From Pomacea canaliculata (Eukaryota > Mollusca > Gastropoda > Architaenioglossa > Ampullariidae), in the NCBI RefSeq assembly GCF_003073045.1, contig NC_037592.1, forward strand, positions 4,577,924 to 4,641,923: 64,000 nucleotides of DNA. The letters run 5' to 3'. The notes beneath the pieces were generated by a model. That model had not been told where the DNA came from. It searched no databases and was given only the letters and a program-made list of their open reading frames with translations. Position 1 is the stretch's first letter. Each line of letters opens with the position of its first letter. The position numbers and the translations under genes are program-made. This document shows, piece after piece, positions 44,874 to 57,492 of this stretch.

Positions 44874-47800
44874 GTGAGCTGTACAAAATTCGTTTTTTCT
44901 CTGAACTTGTTGGCCTTGGTTTGATCTTGTATGGGATTATGGAAACTGATTTGTGCCATTTGACTTAGAAGACCATTACAGTTTGGCTGCTGAATCTGTC
45001 CACTGGGACTCTTACTGTTCCCATGGAGTGTGATGGATCTATGTATGTGTATCAATGCATGCAAGCATGTGTGGAATATTGCACTGTACATTTTGTCAGG
45101 AGAAAAGAATCTGACTTCACACACAGGATAATTATCATGAGTTAATAACCCTATTCTGCAATTATACTATGGATGGTTGTTCTTTTCAAAATTGTAGTCA
45201 TTATTTATTTGTCCCTTGACTGGTATTGGTCATTAAGGGAACATGGATAAATGTAGCAGCTGACATGGCCCATCACTCACACCTGTCTTGGTGATAGTCA
45301 CGTGTTCAGCACATTGTAAGAATTTTTAAAGGATGGCAGAGGTGTCTGTGTTTAAACACATGTGACTGCTATGGCCCCACTGCCATGTGGCAATCTTGGG
45401 AAAGAGAAAGGCTAAGGAGTGAACCCCTACAAAAATTATACACTTCTTACAGTGTTTGTGCTGAATAATAATAATATGATGATGATTCATACTGTGCTTT
45501 ACCCTTCCATCAAAGACAGGAGGAAAGCACTCGACAAGAATAAAAACAGAAATAATAATGATAATAATGGAAGCTGAAAGAAAAGTGCTCATTACAGGCT
45601 CTGTCAGACTAGCCCTTTATGTCGAGAAGGTGAATGCCATCAGTTTGGATGTGGACTGCAGCCTCATTGCATAGAATACATGACAAACCAATGAAGTTTT
45701 CTTCTGAAAATAGCTGAAATTTATGAGGTTTGCACTGAAGCTCAATTCAGTCTTTGGTGCAGTGCCTGGCAGAAATATTGCTACATCAGCATAGCTCTTG
45801 TTAAAAGCATCATGTCAATGGTTGATATGTTTCTTGTTCCTATTTACCTTAAGTGGAGCATAATTTTTTCCTCTCTTGTATAGGTGATCAATATTTTGGT
45901 AGATGATTTCAGAAACTGATGAAAGGCAACAAAACATCGAAGGTTGGTCTTTTTTGCTTACCTGTGTAGACTTTTTTTACGTCTGTGTCATCCGCAGAAA
46001 GCTCTAGATACCCGAGAGAATGTAAATGCAAAGCCTATGGTCAGCACACAACAGGGACGGTTGGAAAATAAGTATTTCCATCCGAAATACATTTATTTAA
46101 AATAACTAGATACATTTTACATTTCTGATTTAGTTTTTGTTACAGGTGGTGAATCATTTACGCTGGTTCCTCCAGAAGTCTTTCATGATAGGGGAGAGTA
46201 ATAAAATAATAATATTGACATATATAGGAGGTGAAATATAGAACACTCCAGTTCAATCTTCTAATTCAACAATGGAAATGCTTTTGTTAGAAGTAAATGC
46301 AGATTTATTATTTTCATGCATAACAACAATGAATTGAACATTTCAGATGATGATGTTTTCAAATGGGAAATTTTAAAAATGTACTTATATCACAGATATT
46401 CCTGATGGTATTTTTGAACAAAAACATGAAATATTAAGGAAAGCCACCAAGGTTTTTGTACTTTAGAGAGGACAGCTACATATAATTTTCCACAGCTGGC
46501 TTAAAAATTATAAATTGTTTAATTCAAATGCCAAAACACAGACTATGACATAATTTGGAGATGTACACAGCAGGTTTGTCTTTAATCCACAGTCAGTTTG
46601 GACATTTAACAAGTTTTAACTACACAGTCTAATACATGTTACAAGTACCAGTGTTCTACAGTTAAGATTCCAGTAGACACTAGCTTCTGAATGACATGGA
46701 TTCAGTGTCTACATTCTTAAACAGTTGCAAATAAGATGTTATGAAGTTCTCAATTGGCTACACTGAGTCCAGTGAAAAGTGCTAAATATTAACTCTAAAG
46801 AGAGAAACATGCCCTTCACAAGCCATTAGCAGCATGTAGTAAATATCAACATAACTGCTTTTTACAGTTACTTGGCATCACAAAGAATAACAAGCAACAC
46901 AATAATCTATTTTATAGAGAAACCTTACACAGAAGTAATTCAAGCAATACCTTTACATAACCTAATGCAATGGTAAGTACTCAGTGCTCCAAAGTAGAAG
47001 TGTCATGATCAATTGTTCTAAGAAACATTCTTTCGTGCAGCATCAAGACCACACAGAGAGCCACACAGCAATATTCAAAGCCATTCAAACGCGGCTTAGG
47101 CCTAGACAGCTGCACATATCTGAAAAAATCTTTTTGACTGTCAGATAAAAACACCAGTGATGTACAAGCAGCAGAATTCCATCCGTCAACTGGGTCACCC
47201 GAAGAAAGCAAAATACCTGATGATACAAAAGAATGTACAACAAAGATAAGAGAACGAAAAACTTTGTAGCTCCTGGACAGTGAACTTGAATCTTGTTAAA
47301 AAAGAATTGCAAATTCATGGAAATCAAAATAAATCTGGCACAGGCTGAGGTAACAAATACTAGACAGAAAAACAGATGAAAATGAATTGGTAATGCCAGC
47401 TGCTGAAAGTGTTCACCAACTGATTGGGGTGGATGTTGCTATTCAGCCAAAGTCAAATTGAATAATAATGTGAACATTCAGTTAGAAATTATGACAGCAC
47501 TATGGAAACACCTGATGATTTTGCTGCTTTGGCAGGATGTATCTGAAGTCACACAATATATTCTGAAGCATATGATATTAAAGGGGAGGAGTTCTTTTCC
47601 TTGTCTGCATTTAAAAAAAAGGGAAACTAAGCCAGTCCCTCAGCGGGTAGCGCACTGTCTCCCATATTTCATCCCATGTCAATGCCACTACAACTTGATT
47701 GTGCTTGTAGCATATAAATTGTAATGCCGCCATCACCTGCAAAAGACATAGGAAATATTATTGACCTCAATGATTTAAATATTTTAAATATTCACATCTA

Positions 47801-48305
47801 AACAAAACTGTCCATTTTTTAGTTAAAAAGGACGATGGAACATTAAACCTATTATGATTATCTATCTCTTGAGCCACATGTTTACAACTTGAGACATACT
47901 GCAAGGAACTGCCTGTCAAATTGATAAACATGTATTAAATCAAACTATATAAGAGATTCTGGGTGCTACTGCCTAATTTATTCTGTGTTGTTTTACTTAA
48001 ATACACTGCCATCAATTTTTTAATAATGTTTACATACTCTAAACAACACTTGGAGCACAGTGATGGGCCAGAATTGTGCGTCTGCTCATATGAGCCAAGT
48101 ATAGCAAACTGAATTTTTTTGGATTATTGCTGTCACCAGAGTGAAAGTAGAAAATGTTCATTACTTTTATTGCAAAGTTCAAGTATTTTCCTTTCCAAAT
48201 ATGTATAATTTTTGTGGTCTCATGTTTACCTGAGAGCAGCAATAATAACAACAAACATCACCCACTGTCGTCAACACCATCTTAAGTTATACGCCATTGT
48301 TTTAT
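44874..48305. other. Gene-free stretch
   Basis: I looked for downstream DNAAF1 exons and for the missing dehydrogenase exons and found neither. The sequence is AT-rich, with an AAT/ATG microsatellite near 45,460-45,570. Confidence 0.45.
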
Positions 48306-48478
48306 CAGGGCTTCTGCTAAGGTTAAATTCTTTGGGGTCCCAGGGAACCCTTCTTCAGATTTTTAAGGGGTCCCTGTTCTTTGCCCAAATTTGAAGGGAT
48401 CCATGGACGAAAATTGAAGGGGTCCTCCGAACTTTTAATGCGTACTGTACGCAATTTTTTGCGTAAGCAGAAGCCCTG
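48306..48478. mobile_element. 173-bp MITE with CAGGGCTTCTGCT inverted ends
   Basis: It starts CAGGGCTTCTGCT and ends AGCAGAAGCCCTG, a perfect 13-bp inverted pair. The flanks show GTTTTAT on both sides (7 bp; an 8-bp duplication is possible). The inside contains degenerate repeats around AGGGGTCC. The CAG...CTG ends and a duplication of about 8 bp suggest an hAT-type MITE. Confidence 0.75.
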
Positions 48479-49111
48479 GTTTTATTATGTAATTATATTT
48501 TGAAGTCATTCTAACATTATTAAATATTTTTAACGTAATGCTGTCAATTCACACTTATTTAATTATATATTTATGTAGTGGCGGTGACTATATAGTCTTA
48601 CCTGCCGAACAAAGGCGAATAGATCGGCCTTTTCGTTGAAAATGATGGTCGAAATCATTTTCCAGTAAGTTATGTTCGCTCCACGTAATCAAAAACGATG
48701 AAACAAATCGACATCATACATTTCAAATGGATTTGATGGATCGCTGAAGTAGCCTAGTCCCTGGCAGAAGGCCATGACCAGACAGTGCGGGGTGGGGGCA
48801 TAGGAACGACCGATGACTGCTGCTAATGGCATATTTATGGACTATTTGAGAAGCTGAACGTTGTGAATACGTCTCTGCAAGGGAAAGACACCACCATATT
48901 ACAAACATTTGACAAGATGATGCTTTCGTCCGAAAAATTTGTTCGTTTGGACGCAAAATATACGCAAGAAAATATTTTTGATGTTTCCTTGCAGATACGA
49001 CTTTGTTCTTCGTTGTTGATTTCCTCGACGCGGCTTCGAGGTTAGCTGAAGGCTCCCCTCCTTCTTCCACCGACCGAGCTGGCTAAAGGGTCGCGGAGTA
49101 CCGGTGTTCTC

Positions 49112-49160
49112 GGGGGGGGGGGGGGGGGGGGCGTCAAAGTAAAAAGGTTGAGAACCGCTG
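49112..49160. mobile_element. hAT-like terminus at the left edge of duplicate copy B
   Basis: The segment ends AAGGTTGAGAACCGCTG, the typical reverse complement of CAGCGGTTCTCAACC hAT termini, directly after a run of about 20 G. The matching other end was not found nearby. Copy B begins at the next base. Confidence 0.45.
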
Positions 49161-50694
49161 GTATACGCTGATCGAGTGTCAAAAATACACTTTACTACTG
49201 TTCCTTCAATGTTGGATCCATGTTCAAACACTGAAACCACAACTAATATCCCTGGACGCTGGCAGACCGATTTGTTCCCAGTTAACTGCTAAGACGAGGC
49301 ATTAAGACGACATAGCTTCCGTTTATTCACATTTCAGATTAACTGTTAAAACGAAGCGTTAGACGACATCTTCTGGTTTTATTCGCATTCTTTGTTACGG
49401 CTCTCCAAGCTAACAGCGGATCACTTCGCAAGAGACCAAGATCGAGTGAGTCTCGGCATACAGACATCAAGTCCATAAATACAAATCCACGCTGAACGAA
49501 CTGGAGAAAATTTTCTCTGCATGTGACATAAGAAGTTAGGACTACAACACGTCTTTATTACAGAAACCAGCATGTTGACATTCTGTAGTATGTGATAGCG
49601 AAGCGCGAAAGAGAAAATACAGTACAGGCTTTATCTATTTCAGAATTATGAATTAATACAAATATTAATTGCGACGGTCAGCCATGTAGTACAGCAATGT
49701 TAGACCTATATAATATTGGACTGAAAAATGGGCGATCGTTTCTGGCAGTGTAAACTGGTACAAAATGGAAGCGCAAATGATCACAATATTGGTATTAAAT
49801 TGGATCAATGCAAGATTTGACAGTGGTGAAATTTATGTTACCGTCCGGTAGAAATACAGACCAATATGCGAACTGTGGATAGAGTCCTTATTAGAGTGAC
49901 ATTGGATTGAAGTTAGCTACCGTTGTCTATCAATGTGTCTCCCCCAACGACAAGTACCAGTCAAGGGACAACTGACTGGATTGAACATCAGTTTGATTGG
50001 ATTCAATGTTAACAAAATCTTGGTGCCATGTTGTCCCAGTATATGCATTTCATCTGTGTCCTGATTGCTATATACCGGCACAGGATTTGTTAATTAGCGC
50101 TTCTGGCCACTAGTGTTTTATCAATGTATACGCCAGTGAACCATTGTCACCTATCACAACCAATTCAGTGGATAGAACAAAAGTACATACTCCACGCCAA
50201 ACGACAGCGTCTACAGACAACACGAGACACAATCCACAGACCAAATATAAACATGTCATACAAGCCGGTATACACTCCCTGGAGAATATAGTTCTAGTCA
50301 ACGAATAACACCACTCAGGTTGTGTTCAAGAAGCGAGTTTTTTTTTGTTTGTTTTGTTTTTTGTTTTTTTTGTTTGTTTGTTTTTTGGTCGGGGGTGGGG
50401 GACTCAGAAAATGAAACCGATGATTATGGAATACAGCCCTACATTATTAGAAGGCGCGCAAGATCAAGCCCAAGCTTCGATTGTGTTAAAAAATTAAAAT
50501 TAAAAGGTCCAAACGAATTCATTCCACAGGCAGCTTGCTGAGTAAATCTTCACAAAATGTAATGGGTAGCATCACAGTCTACACTGTATTATTTTTGATT
50601 CTCTGTTAAGAAGTGGGTGCACCTGAGTTAATTTTTCCACGTGTATTACTGTTAATAAAATATAAACTCATTTCAAATGTGGGATTATCTAAGA

Positions 50695-50875
50695 CAGACC
50701 TGGGCAAAGGCCGGCCCGCCTCCTGTCTCTGACCGGCCCGCCCGCTGGCCCGCCCACCAGTATATATATATACATACAGTATTGGGTAAAACTGAGTTAC
50801 CTATATTAGTCCGGCCCTCTAAAATCATCCCAGTTTCTCATGTGGCCCCTTGGGAAAATTAATTGCCCACCCCTG
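50695..50875. mobile_element. hAT-type MITE with 8-bp TSD (copy B)
   Basis: Orthologue-like copy of the element at 19,447-19,608, with ATCTAAGA at 50,687-50,694 and 50,876-50,883. An extra segment of about 20 bp (gcctcctgtctctgaccggc) is present here near the left end. Confidence 0.8.
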
Positions 50876-51668
50876 ATCTAAGATAATGTTTTGTGTGAGC
50901 TTCTGGGAATTTTGGTTCCATTTTTGAGCTACGTCAGGCATACAGGTAAGTGATCGCCACAGCCTGTCGTGTTGGTTACTGACATAGATAAGGTCAATAA
51001 GTGTATGTGACGTGTTAGTGACCTTTGTTGAAGTGGTAACGGTAAAAGTCTCGGTCCGAAGATCCGCAAGTCAACTGTCGTGTGGCAGCGGAAGTTTAAA
51101 TTTTTATCTGTTCCTTCCACCCAACACCATCTGCATGTGCGTTTCATCCGGGCAGCCATGAACTTCAACTATACTTACTCTTCCAGTGTTGGGTTCAAAT
51201 TACAAGTGCTGTACCGCTCTATTACCTGCTTGAGCTCATCTAGCTATTGTTTACTACATCAGGAGCATTCAAACCACTTGTATCCCCACTACATAGAACG
51301 AACACGAGTTGTGGTTGTGACAGGAGGCACAATGCGCTGGATGGAGCTGGAGTAGTGAGCTTCAGGGACAGTTTGTTAGTTGCTTTGTTTGTTTGTTGCA
51401 TCGCAACCTTCTGTCGCATCTGAGTCTCTTAGTAGGTCAACCTACTAGGTGTGAGGAGGGATGTACTAGACTGGATTTTCTATGGCACCAATTCGGCCAC
51501 GACCAGCGGCGGCGTTTGGGGGTGGCAAATGGGGCGGCCGCCCCAGGCCCCGCTCTCGAAGGGCCCCGCGCTTCAGCCCCGTGAGGTAAGGTGACCAGAC
51601 GCTTTTGACCTCGTGTCCCGCCTGCTCATAAAATGTCCCGCTTTGTGGCAAGTCCATCATGTCCCGCT

Positions 51669-52134
51669 TGTCTTTAACAATACCGTACACTGATTCTCAT
51701 CCGCGCCTTTGGTTTTGGCTTTTGCCTTTTTGGCGGTGTCTTGTTGATCCTTATTTCTTTTTCGTTGCTCTGCGGGCTCCGGTGTTTGACCCGTGACGAT
51801 GATGACCTGCCGGCCGATATCTTATTGCACGCGCCGGTGGTCGTCTGCTCGTCCATCGTAAGGTGTCAGCTTCTTTGGTTAATGTTGTCGAGTTCCCCCA
51901 CTTCCCAGTGGCAACCCACGCCAACAGCTGACTTCACACCAAACCTAGTGATAATGGAATGGACAACAAATGAGTACATAACGGCTTTCACCTGCCGACT
52001 TTGTTGTGTAAAGTGAAGCTGTTGGAAGTCGCTCGCTTTCCTTTGAAGGCAGCCTCTAACGACTCCATCAGACATGTCAGTTATTTTTTTTTCTTTTTAC
52101 TGTCTCTGTGTTGGAATGCTACGGACTGCTGATT
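51669..52134. repeat. Internal direct repeat A (left)
   Basis: About 460 bp beginning TGTCTTTAA and ending GACTGCTGATT. It matches 57,493-57,944 in the same orientation, including CTGCGGGCTCCGG and GTGATAATGGAATGGACAAC, with substitutions and small indels. These repeats flank the unit of about 5.36 kb that holds the 442-aa ORF. Confidence 0.85.
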
Positions 52135-52140
52135 AAGGCA

Positions 52141-52771
52141 TGTAGAGCTCACCCCGTGTGGAGGGTGACAGAGGGTGTATATATAGAGGAGCGTAGAAAC
52201 GCCAAGGGGGGAATTGTGTTTGGATTAACACAGAGCGTGTGTAAGTGAAGAAGCTGTCTGGAAGTGCGAGCGAGGTGTGTCGTGTACCGGAGACGTTGGA
52301 CAGTCTCCAAGTCAACTGCTGTGTGCGGGGGAGTGAGGCGCCGGGGGGAGGGGAGCGACTAATTCGGCGTGAGAAAGTCAGAAGAGACTTGACTAGTGTG
52401 AGCAGGTGCCCAGAGACTTGGTACCCTCGGCACCCACGTGGAAGGGACAATGTGACGTTCATGCTGTTTAAAGGAGGATCAGGGTAAAAGCTGTTTGAAC
52501 TGTTTTTAAAAAACTGAGACCCTTCGAGAAGCGAACTGAAAGACTTAGTCATTTGTAATAAGTAGCGGTGCATGTGCACCCTTAGTCTGTGAAGTGCACC
52601 CTTAGTGATTAATGTGAATCCTGAGCATTGATTTAAACTGTTCTGTTTGAAAGTTGTGTGCATTGCTATGTATTGTGAAGTTTTGGTGTATATTAACTAA
52701 CGGACGTCCCAACCTGAAAGTGATCTCGTGTTTTCATTTGCAAGAATTTGTCAGACTGCCGGTCCGTGACA
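52141..52771 (+). promoter_or_regulatory. Probable promoter and 5' leader region upstream of the 442-aa ORF
   Basis: A strong TATA-like sequence, GTATATATAG, lies at about 52,177-52,186, with GC-rich DNA after it. It points toward the 442-aa ORF about 1.5 kb downstream. The block starts TGTAGAG and ends GTGACA, so it also resembles an LTR, but no second copy is present. Possible 5' UTR splice sites (acceptor near 52,985, donor AAG|GTAGG near 53,213) are visible. Confidence 0.35.
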
Positions 52772-52799
52772 GTTGTAGACTAATGTAGTTTGCTTGGTG

Positions 52800-52946
52800 A
52801 TGGAAAAACGAGAAGAGAAAGTTTCTCGGTGTCGTGAAGTAACTACGAAACAAGCTCCTTTGACATCTCTCACTTCGGGCTTAGAGGTTGCAGTGCCAGC
52901 GGCGGGCCCCATCCTCTCCATTCACAGAGTGGCCATACATCAGTAA
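52800..52946 (+). CDS. Short ORF (about 48 aa) upstream of the orphan ORF
   Basis: ATG at about 52,800 opens MEKREEKVSRCREVTTKQ and the frame ends at TAA after about 48 codons. It follows the LTR-like block directly. No similarity was recognised. It could be an upstream ORF, a small element protein or chance. Confidence 0.2.
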   Translation: MEKREEKVSRCREVTTKQAPLTSLTSGLEVAVPAAGPILSIHRVAIHQ

Positions 52947-53719
52947 CATATCCACCTCTTTACTGTCGATTCCAACTTGCTTGCAGGTCCCCCAAGTGGC
53001 ACATTAATCCAGCGACCTCAGTGCACGAACGTTCTTGTAAACGGTTCATGCGCGATAAATCCTGGGTGTCCAGCGGCCCTCTGACACTTGGCCCGCTACC
53101 CCGACGGCCCCGCCTACCTTCGGCCTGGAAATTGTATACTGCAGACTTGAAACTTAACATCTGCAGGTGCTCCTTCTTCAGACCAGAAAAAGAAGATGGA
53201 AAACAAGATAAGGTAGGAATATTTATATTTTAATTTTAAAAAAAACGTTTTTCTTTTTAAAATGGAATACTATAGTGGCGTGGACAGATCTGCCCTTGAA
53301 AACCTCACTACTCGGCAGAGTCAGAGGAAAGGTTTCCCCCCCCCCCCCCCCTTAATACTTCTGAATTGTGATTTGTTATGACACCAGACACCCGCTACAA
53401 ACAGCGTCTAACAAGCGCGAAACATTTTTGAAAAAAAAAAAGCAGTTAGGCTATGCCTGCCTCCTCATGACAGCCAGAGATGTGAAAACCAGCGGGCACT
53501 ACTGCATGCATCCTTCTTTTGGATTGGTCTATTTTTTGATGACGTCACACGGTTTGCTGCGCTTTCCCCGAGAGCTCCGCCCGTGTCCCCATTGCACGCT
53601 GAGCAGCGACAGAGAAAGGTTCAAAGAGCAAGGCATTAGAGAACGATAACTATTTTCTCCACACAAAACGAAGAAAATAAAAGATTTGTGTATCAGGACT
53701 TTACAAAAATTCCATTAAG

Positions 53720-55048
53720 ATGAGTAACCAGCTGCCAATCAAGGTCTGTAAAGAAGCCTTCCTCCGCTGTGCGCCGTGGACACCAGTTACCTTCAGACTG
53801 CAACGGAACAGGATAATACAATCAAAACCAAGCTACAATAGACAATATATTGAAGCTATTAACTGTTTGGAGGCTTTTGGTATTCGCAGTGATATTGACT
53901 CTGTGTGCGCACATCTGACAACTTTTAAAGATTCTGAAATCGCCAAGAGAGTGTTCTGCAATATTCGTGAATGGCCACGACGACAGCCTTGGAGCTTAAC
54001 TGCTGCTGTCGACCTTTCTGTTTCCGTGGAGGTAGGAGACCCCTTGGCGTACCAAGCTAGAAAGCTCTTTAAGGAGCTCCTGCGTGTCTTCCTTGGTCTC
54101 TGCCAGAACCTCATTGAAGATAACCAGTCTCTTGAGCAGAGATTGAAAGACGCTTTCATTGATGTTTTCGAAGGACTGACAGATTCTAATTTCAGTCTTG
54201 AGCCTCACTGGAACGAAAAATCGTTACCCAAGCAAAGCTCTATTTGTTATGCAATACATCTCGTCCATCGCACCAAAAGAATATTTCCAGAGTATTACGA
54301 AACGATGATCAGTGATCTGGCCATCCTTGCTCCTAAAAACTGGGGAATGTACCGGCGAGGAAATGCGTATACAGGAGTCTACACAAAGTGGTGTATACCT
54401 GAAACATTTAGAGGATTTGAATTGGACACCGAATCTGACACACCAAGGGACTGGGATGCCATGCAGAGAGAAAGGATAGTTTATGCTGAGAGGCCTACAT
54501 TACTGTGTCATGAAAAACGTACAAGACTGGCGGGTTCGTCGAGTTCGGAGGAAGAAGGATCGTCCTTACCTGAGATGAGGCGCACAGAGCGCTCAAACTT
54601 GACATTGCGACAATCTACACCACCTGACATTGTCGATGACACTTCTTCCTCTTCTCCAGTGTCATCACCATCAGAGGGAGAAGCATCTAACTATGAAGGA
54701 CTTGACAGAGAAAGTGGCAATACCGAGGACGACGTGGTGACGAGAAATACAGCAAACATGGACACGGCTAGAGCGCTGAGCTTTAGTCCTCAGCCTTCCA
54801 CCTCTCGCGAAGAGGAACAACCGTCGACTTCTAGACAAGCAGACGTCAGGGCCGTGGACACAACCGTCTCCTCTGGTTCTTCTACAGGAGGATTCAGACA
54901 AGCATCTTATGCAATGGATAATGCTGGAACATTGAACAAAGCAACACAGACACCTGCTGTTTCCTGGTTTGTTCTTGAAGAACGGCTTTGTCAGAAATGC
55001 AAGAATATACTAGGGAAACCTGGCCAAACTGACGATTTCACAGAATGA
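53720..55048 (+). CDS. Orphan 442-aa protein encoded by the TIR element
   Basis: An uninterrupted single-exon ORF from MSNQLPIKVCKEAFLRCAP to LGKPGQTDDFTE. Residues 1-240 look globular and mostly helical, with motifs such as APWTPVTFRLQRNRI, REWPRRQPWSLTAAVDLSV, LAPKNWGMYRRGNAYTGVY and KWCIPETFRGFELDTES. Residues about 270-400 are a disordered Ser/Glu/Thr-rich tail with SSSSEEEGSS and two PSTSR repeats. Close to the end is LCQKCKNILGKPG, a single Cys pair. No signal peptide or membrane segment is apparent. The long intact frame in an otherwise non-coding transposon implies recent selection or a young insertion. I do not recognise the family. It has no visible transposase, gag-knuckle or polymerase motif. 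Confidence 0.7.
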   Translation: MSNQLPIKVCKEAFLRCAPWTPVTFRLQRNRIIQSKPSYNRQYIEAINCLEAFGIRSDIDSVCAHLTTFKDSEIAKRVFCNIREWPRRQPWSLTAAVDLSVSVEVGDPLAYQARKLFKELLRVFLGLCQNLIEDNQSLEQRLKDAFIDVFEGLTDSNFSLEPHWNEKSLPKQSSICYAIHLVHRTKRIFPEYYETMISDLAILAPKNWGMYRRGNAYTGVYTKWCIPETFRGFELDTESDTPRDWDAMQRERIVYAERPTLLCHEKRTRLAGSSSSEEEGSSLPEMRRTERSNLTLRQSTPPDIVDDTSSSSPVSSPSEGEASNYEGLDRESGNTEDDVVTRNTANMDTARALSFSPQPSTSREEEQPSTSRQADVRAVDTTVSSGSSTGGFRQASYAMDNAGTLNKATQTPAVSWFVLEERLCQKCKNILGKPGQTDDFTE

Positions 55049-57492
55049 CTTTAACAAAGTTCATATTGTAACTGATGACTTTCGTGTAATTCAAAACTTA
55101 TAGAGGCCGTTTTTACTTTTACATTTTTGTCTTCTTCATATATTTGGTACTGTTGTGGCTATTTCACAACTTTCAATCATTTTTTTAATATTCGATCTTG
55201 TTCAATAGTCTCTTGCAATAATCTCTCGTAAGCACTGATTTGTGCTCTGATCTTTCATTCTTTCTCTGCCTGTGTTTATTATGTGCCTGTAACCTTGACA
55301 TATTTATCATATGCTTTTTGGTTTTTTTTTCCTTCTAAAATGAGGGTTCAAGTAACGGACCAAAACACATTATAGCATCTCTTAAAATGTGTATTCTTCT
55401 CTCATTCTGTTTTCACACACACATACATAGAGTTTTTCCTGCAAAGGAACTGATTAGCATAATGATAATGTATAACTTACAATATTTTGCTATTTTTCTA
55501 TATTTTGCTACTTTGTATACGGCTACTGTGTAAAGGTATTGACAAAGTGCGTGAAGCTTTTCCTGTTTGTTGATCACAAATAGAAGCTCAATCCACCATT
55601 TCAGTTGCCTGCAATGAGGTTTTCTTAACGGCACAAAAATTATCCATTGTGTAACCCCAAAATTATGATGAAATATGACTCAGACAGTATCATCTACCAC
55701 TGAAGCACATATTACCAAGATATTACCAGTTGATTTGTTTTATCTTTTATATCTAAGTCGTTTCCCGATACACCCTATCTTGGTCTATTTAATACTTTAA
55801 GCTTTCTTCATTTTGATTACAATAAGAACAATTATCTAGATGTTTAATAGCTGTTACCTAATAACCGTCTTTATTTAATCAGTTCCTCTAAATAGATTTT
55901 TCATGTTAGCAATATTTTTGTTTTTCACTTAAAATCCACTATTTACTATTTTTCTTCTTCAACTTAATTCACGTGTCTTAGTAATTCGTCCTGCTAGGGT
56001 AACTACTGTGAGGATGTAATGCCCAGATGTCTGATGATCTTGTGATGTTTGAAAGTCCGATAAGATAAGCAACCATGTCTCTCTTCTCTAAAAGCGTCTG
56101 TTGAAGCTTAAGTTGAAAGAAATTCGTTTTAATTGACACATTAAAAATACTATATACCACAAAGAGATCAAAAAGTTTCATTTGTGTGTGATAAATACTC
56201 TGTGTTGCTCATCCGTGAACCGTTCAAAGGTTTATAAATCTCTATGAAATCCATTATTTAAAAGTCTTCGTGTTGACGAATATAAACTTTCAATTTGTTG
56301 ACCTTGCAGCCTACGCAATGAGACTAAACAAACAAACAACTAAACAACAACAGCTGTTGGGTCTGTGACTACCGGTCAAAAAATATTGGATGCATTTGGC
56401 ATTTATGGGCACCAAGAGGGATTTAAAAAAATTCCCATCATCTTTCTCCATCTAGACAACTCATTCTACTTATACAACTCTTTTTCATAGCCAAACAATT
56501 CATTTCACACGGACGTATTTGTGATTTCGTAACTACAGAATACATTAAGATGCGCATGCGAGCGGGTGTGTGTGTTGATTGCAGTGCCAGAGGTTGTCGC
56601 GTAACGCGATCGGGCGTTGTGGGACTCGCTCTCTCACAGACACACTCGCAATCACACAGACAAACCTCCGCGCACCCGACGCGAGCAGCGAAGCCAGTCA
56701 CTCCTCAGTGAAGACCAAATGCGCACACGAAAACTAAAGTTTATTGGCGGTCGCACTATACGACCGCCAGCTCAAAGAAAAATAAAATAAAAATATGGAA
56801 GAACGGAAAGAAAAAAGAAAACAAAATCCCTTTCATACAGGTGGCCAAACAAAACAAATAGGGGAGAGCCCCACCATAACACGCACGCACAAAAAAAAAA
56901 ATCAGACACACACTCAACAACTGTCACCACAGTTCAAAACGTTATTCCCCCTTCCAGGCCACTGCCTGAGTCACCCGCCGTTGACAGCGACGGACTAATC
57001 ACAGTGTCACACCCTCTGCTCTTGTGAGGAACACAGTTCGTCCTCGCGACTCGGGTGTCGAGGCTTGACCAACGGTCTGGTCACATGCAGGTGGTCAACG
57101 GCACTCCGTCCTCAGTTTGCTGACTGTTGATCCTTTGTGCGGTAACTTTTCACTCCGATTGATCAAGTGTGGCGACTGAGTCTGCAGAAAGTGATGTACA
57201 TCAGCAATACACTCTACGGCCATGCATGTAGAATCACAAGCGTCTCTTGTTCCCTTCCAACAACAGCGTCGTCAGCCCCGACAGACACCAAACCTTATCT
57301 ACACAAAGAGAATTCCCTAACATTGTCTTAGACGCTAAGCGCATATCATAACTACACAAATAAAAATCCCCCAAAATACAGATTCAGCACATGTCCCCCC
57401 CCCCCCCACACACACACGTCTATACACAAATCTCTCAGCCTCAGTCGCTCAATCACTTTGCACACTTGCGCACCGGCTGGCCAGCCACCGCA
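55049..57492. other. 3' region of the TIR element: no gene seen, one perfect hairpin
   Basis: AT-rich DNA follows the 442-aa ORF. At 56,746-56,768 there is GGCGGTCG, a 7-base loop and CGACCGCC, an 8-bp perfect stem, next to AAAATAAAATAAAAAT. A run of C occurs near 57,392-57,406. No second ORF with recognisable motifs exists. Confidence 0.5.

Noticed and set aside
52133..52663. 176-codon minus-strand ORF
   Set aside because: It runs antisense through the promoter-like GC-rich block. No motif or start context supports it.
52141..52771. LTR of a retrotransposon (TG...CA ends, TATA box)
   Set aside because: No second copy, no primer-binding site after the CA end and no target duplication. Kept only as a possible promoter region.
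53720..55048. Viral or retroviral gag origin of the 442-aa ORF
   Set aside because: No zinc knuckle array, major homology region, polymerase or capsid motif that I can recognise. Naming a virus would be a guess.
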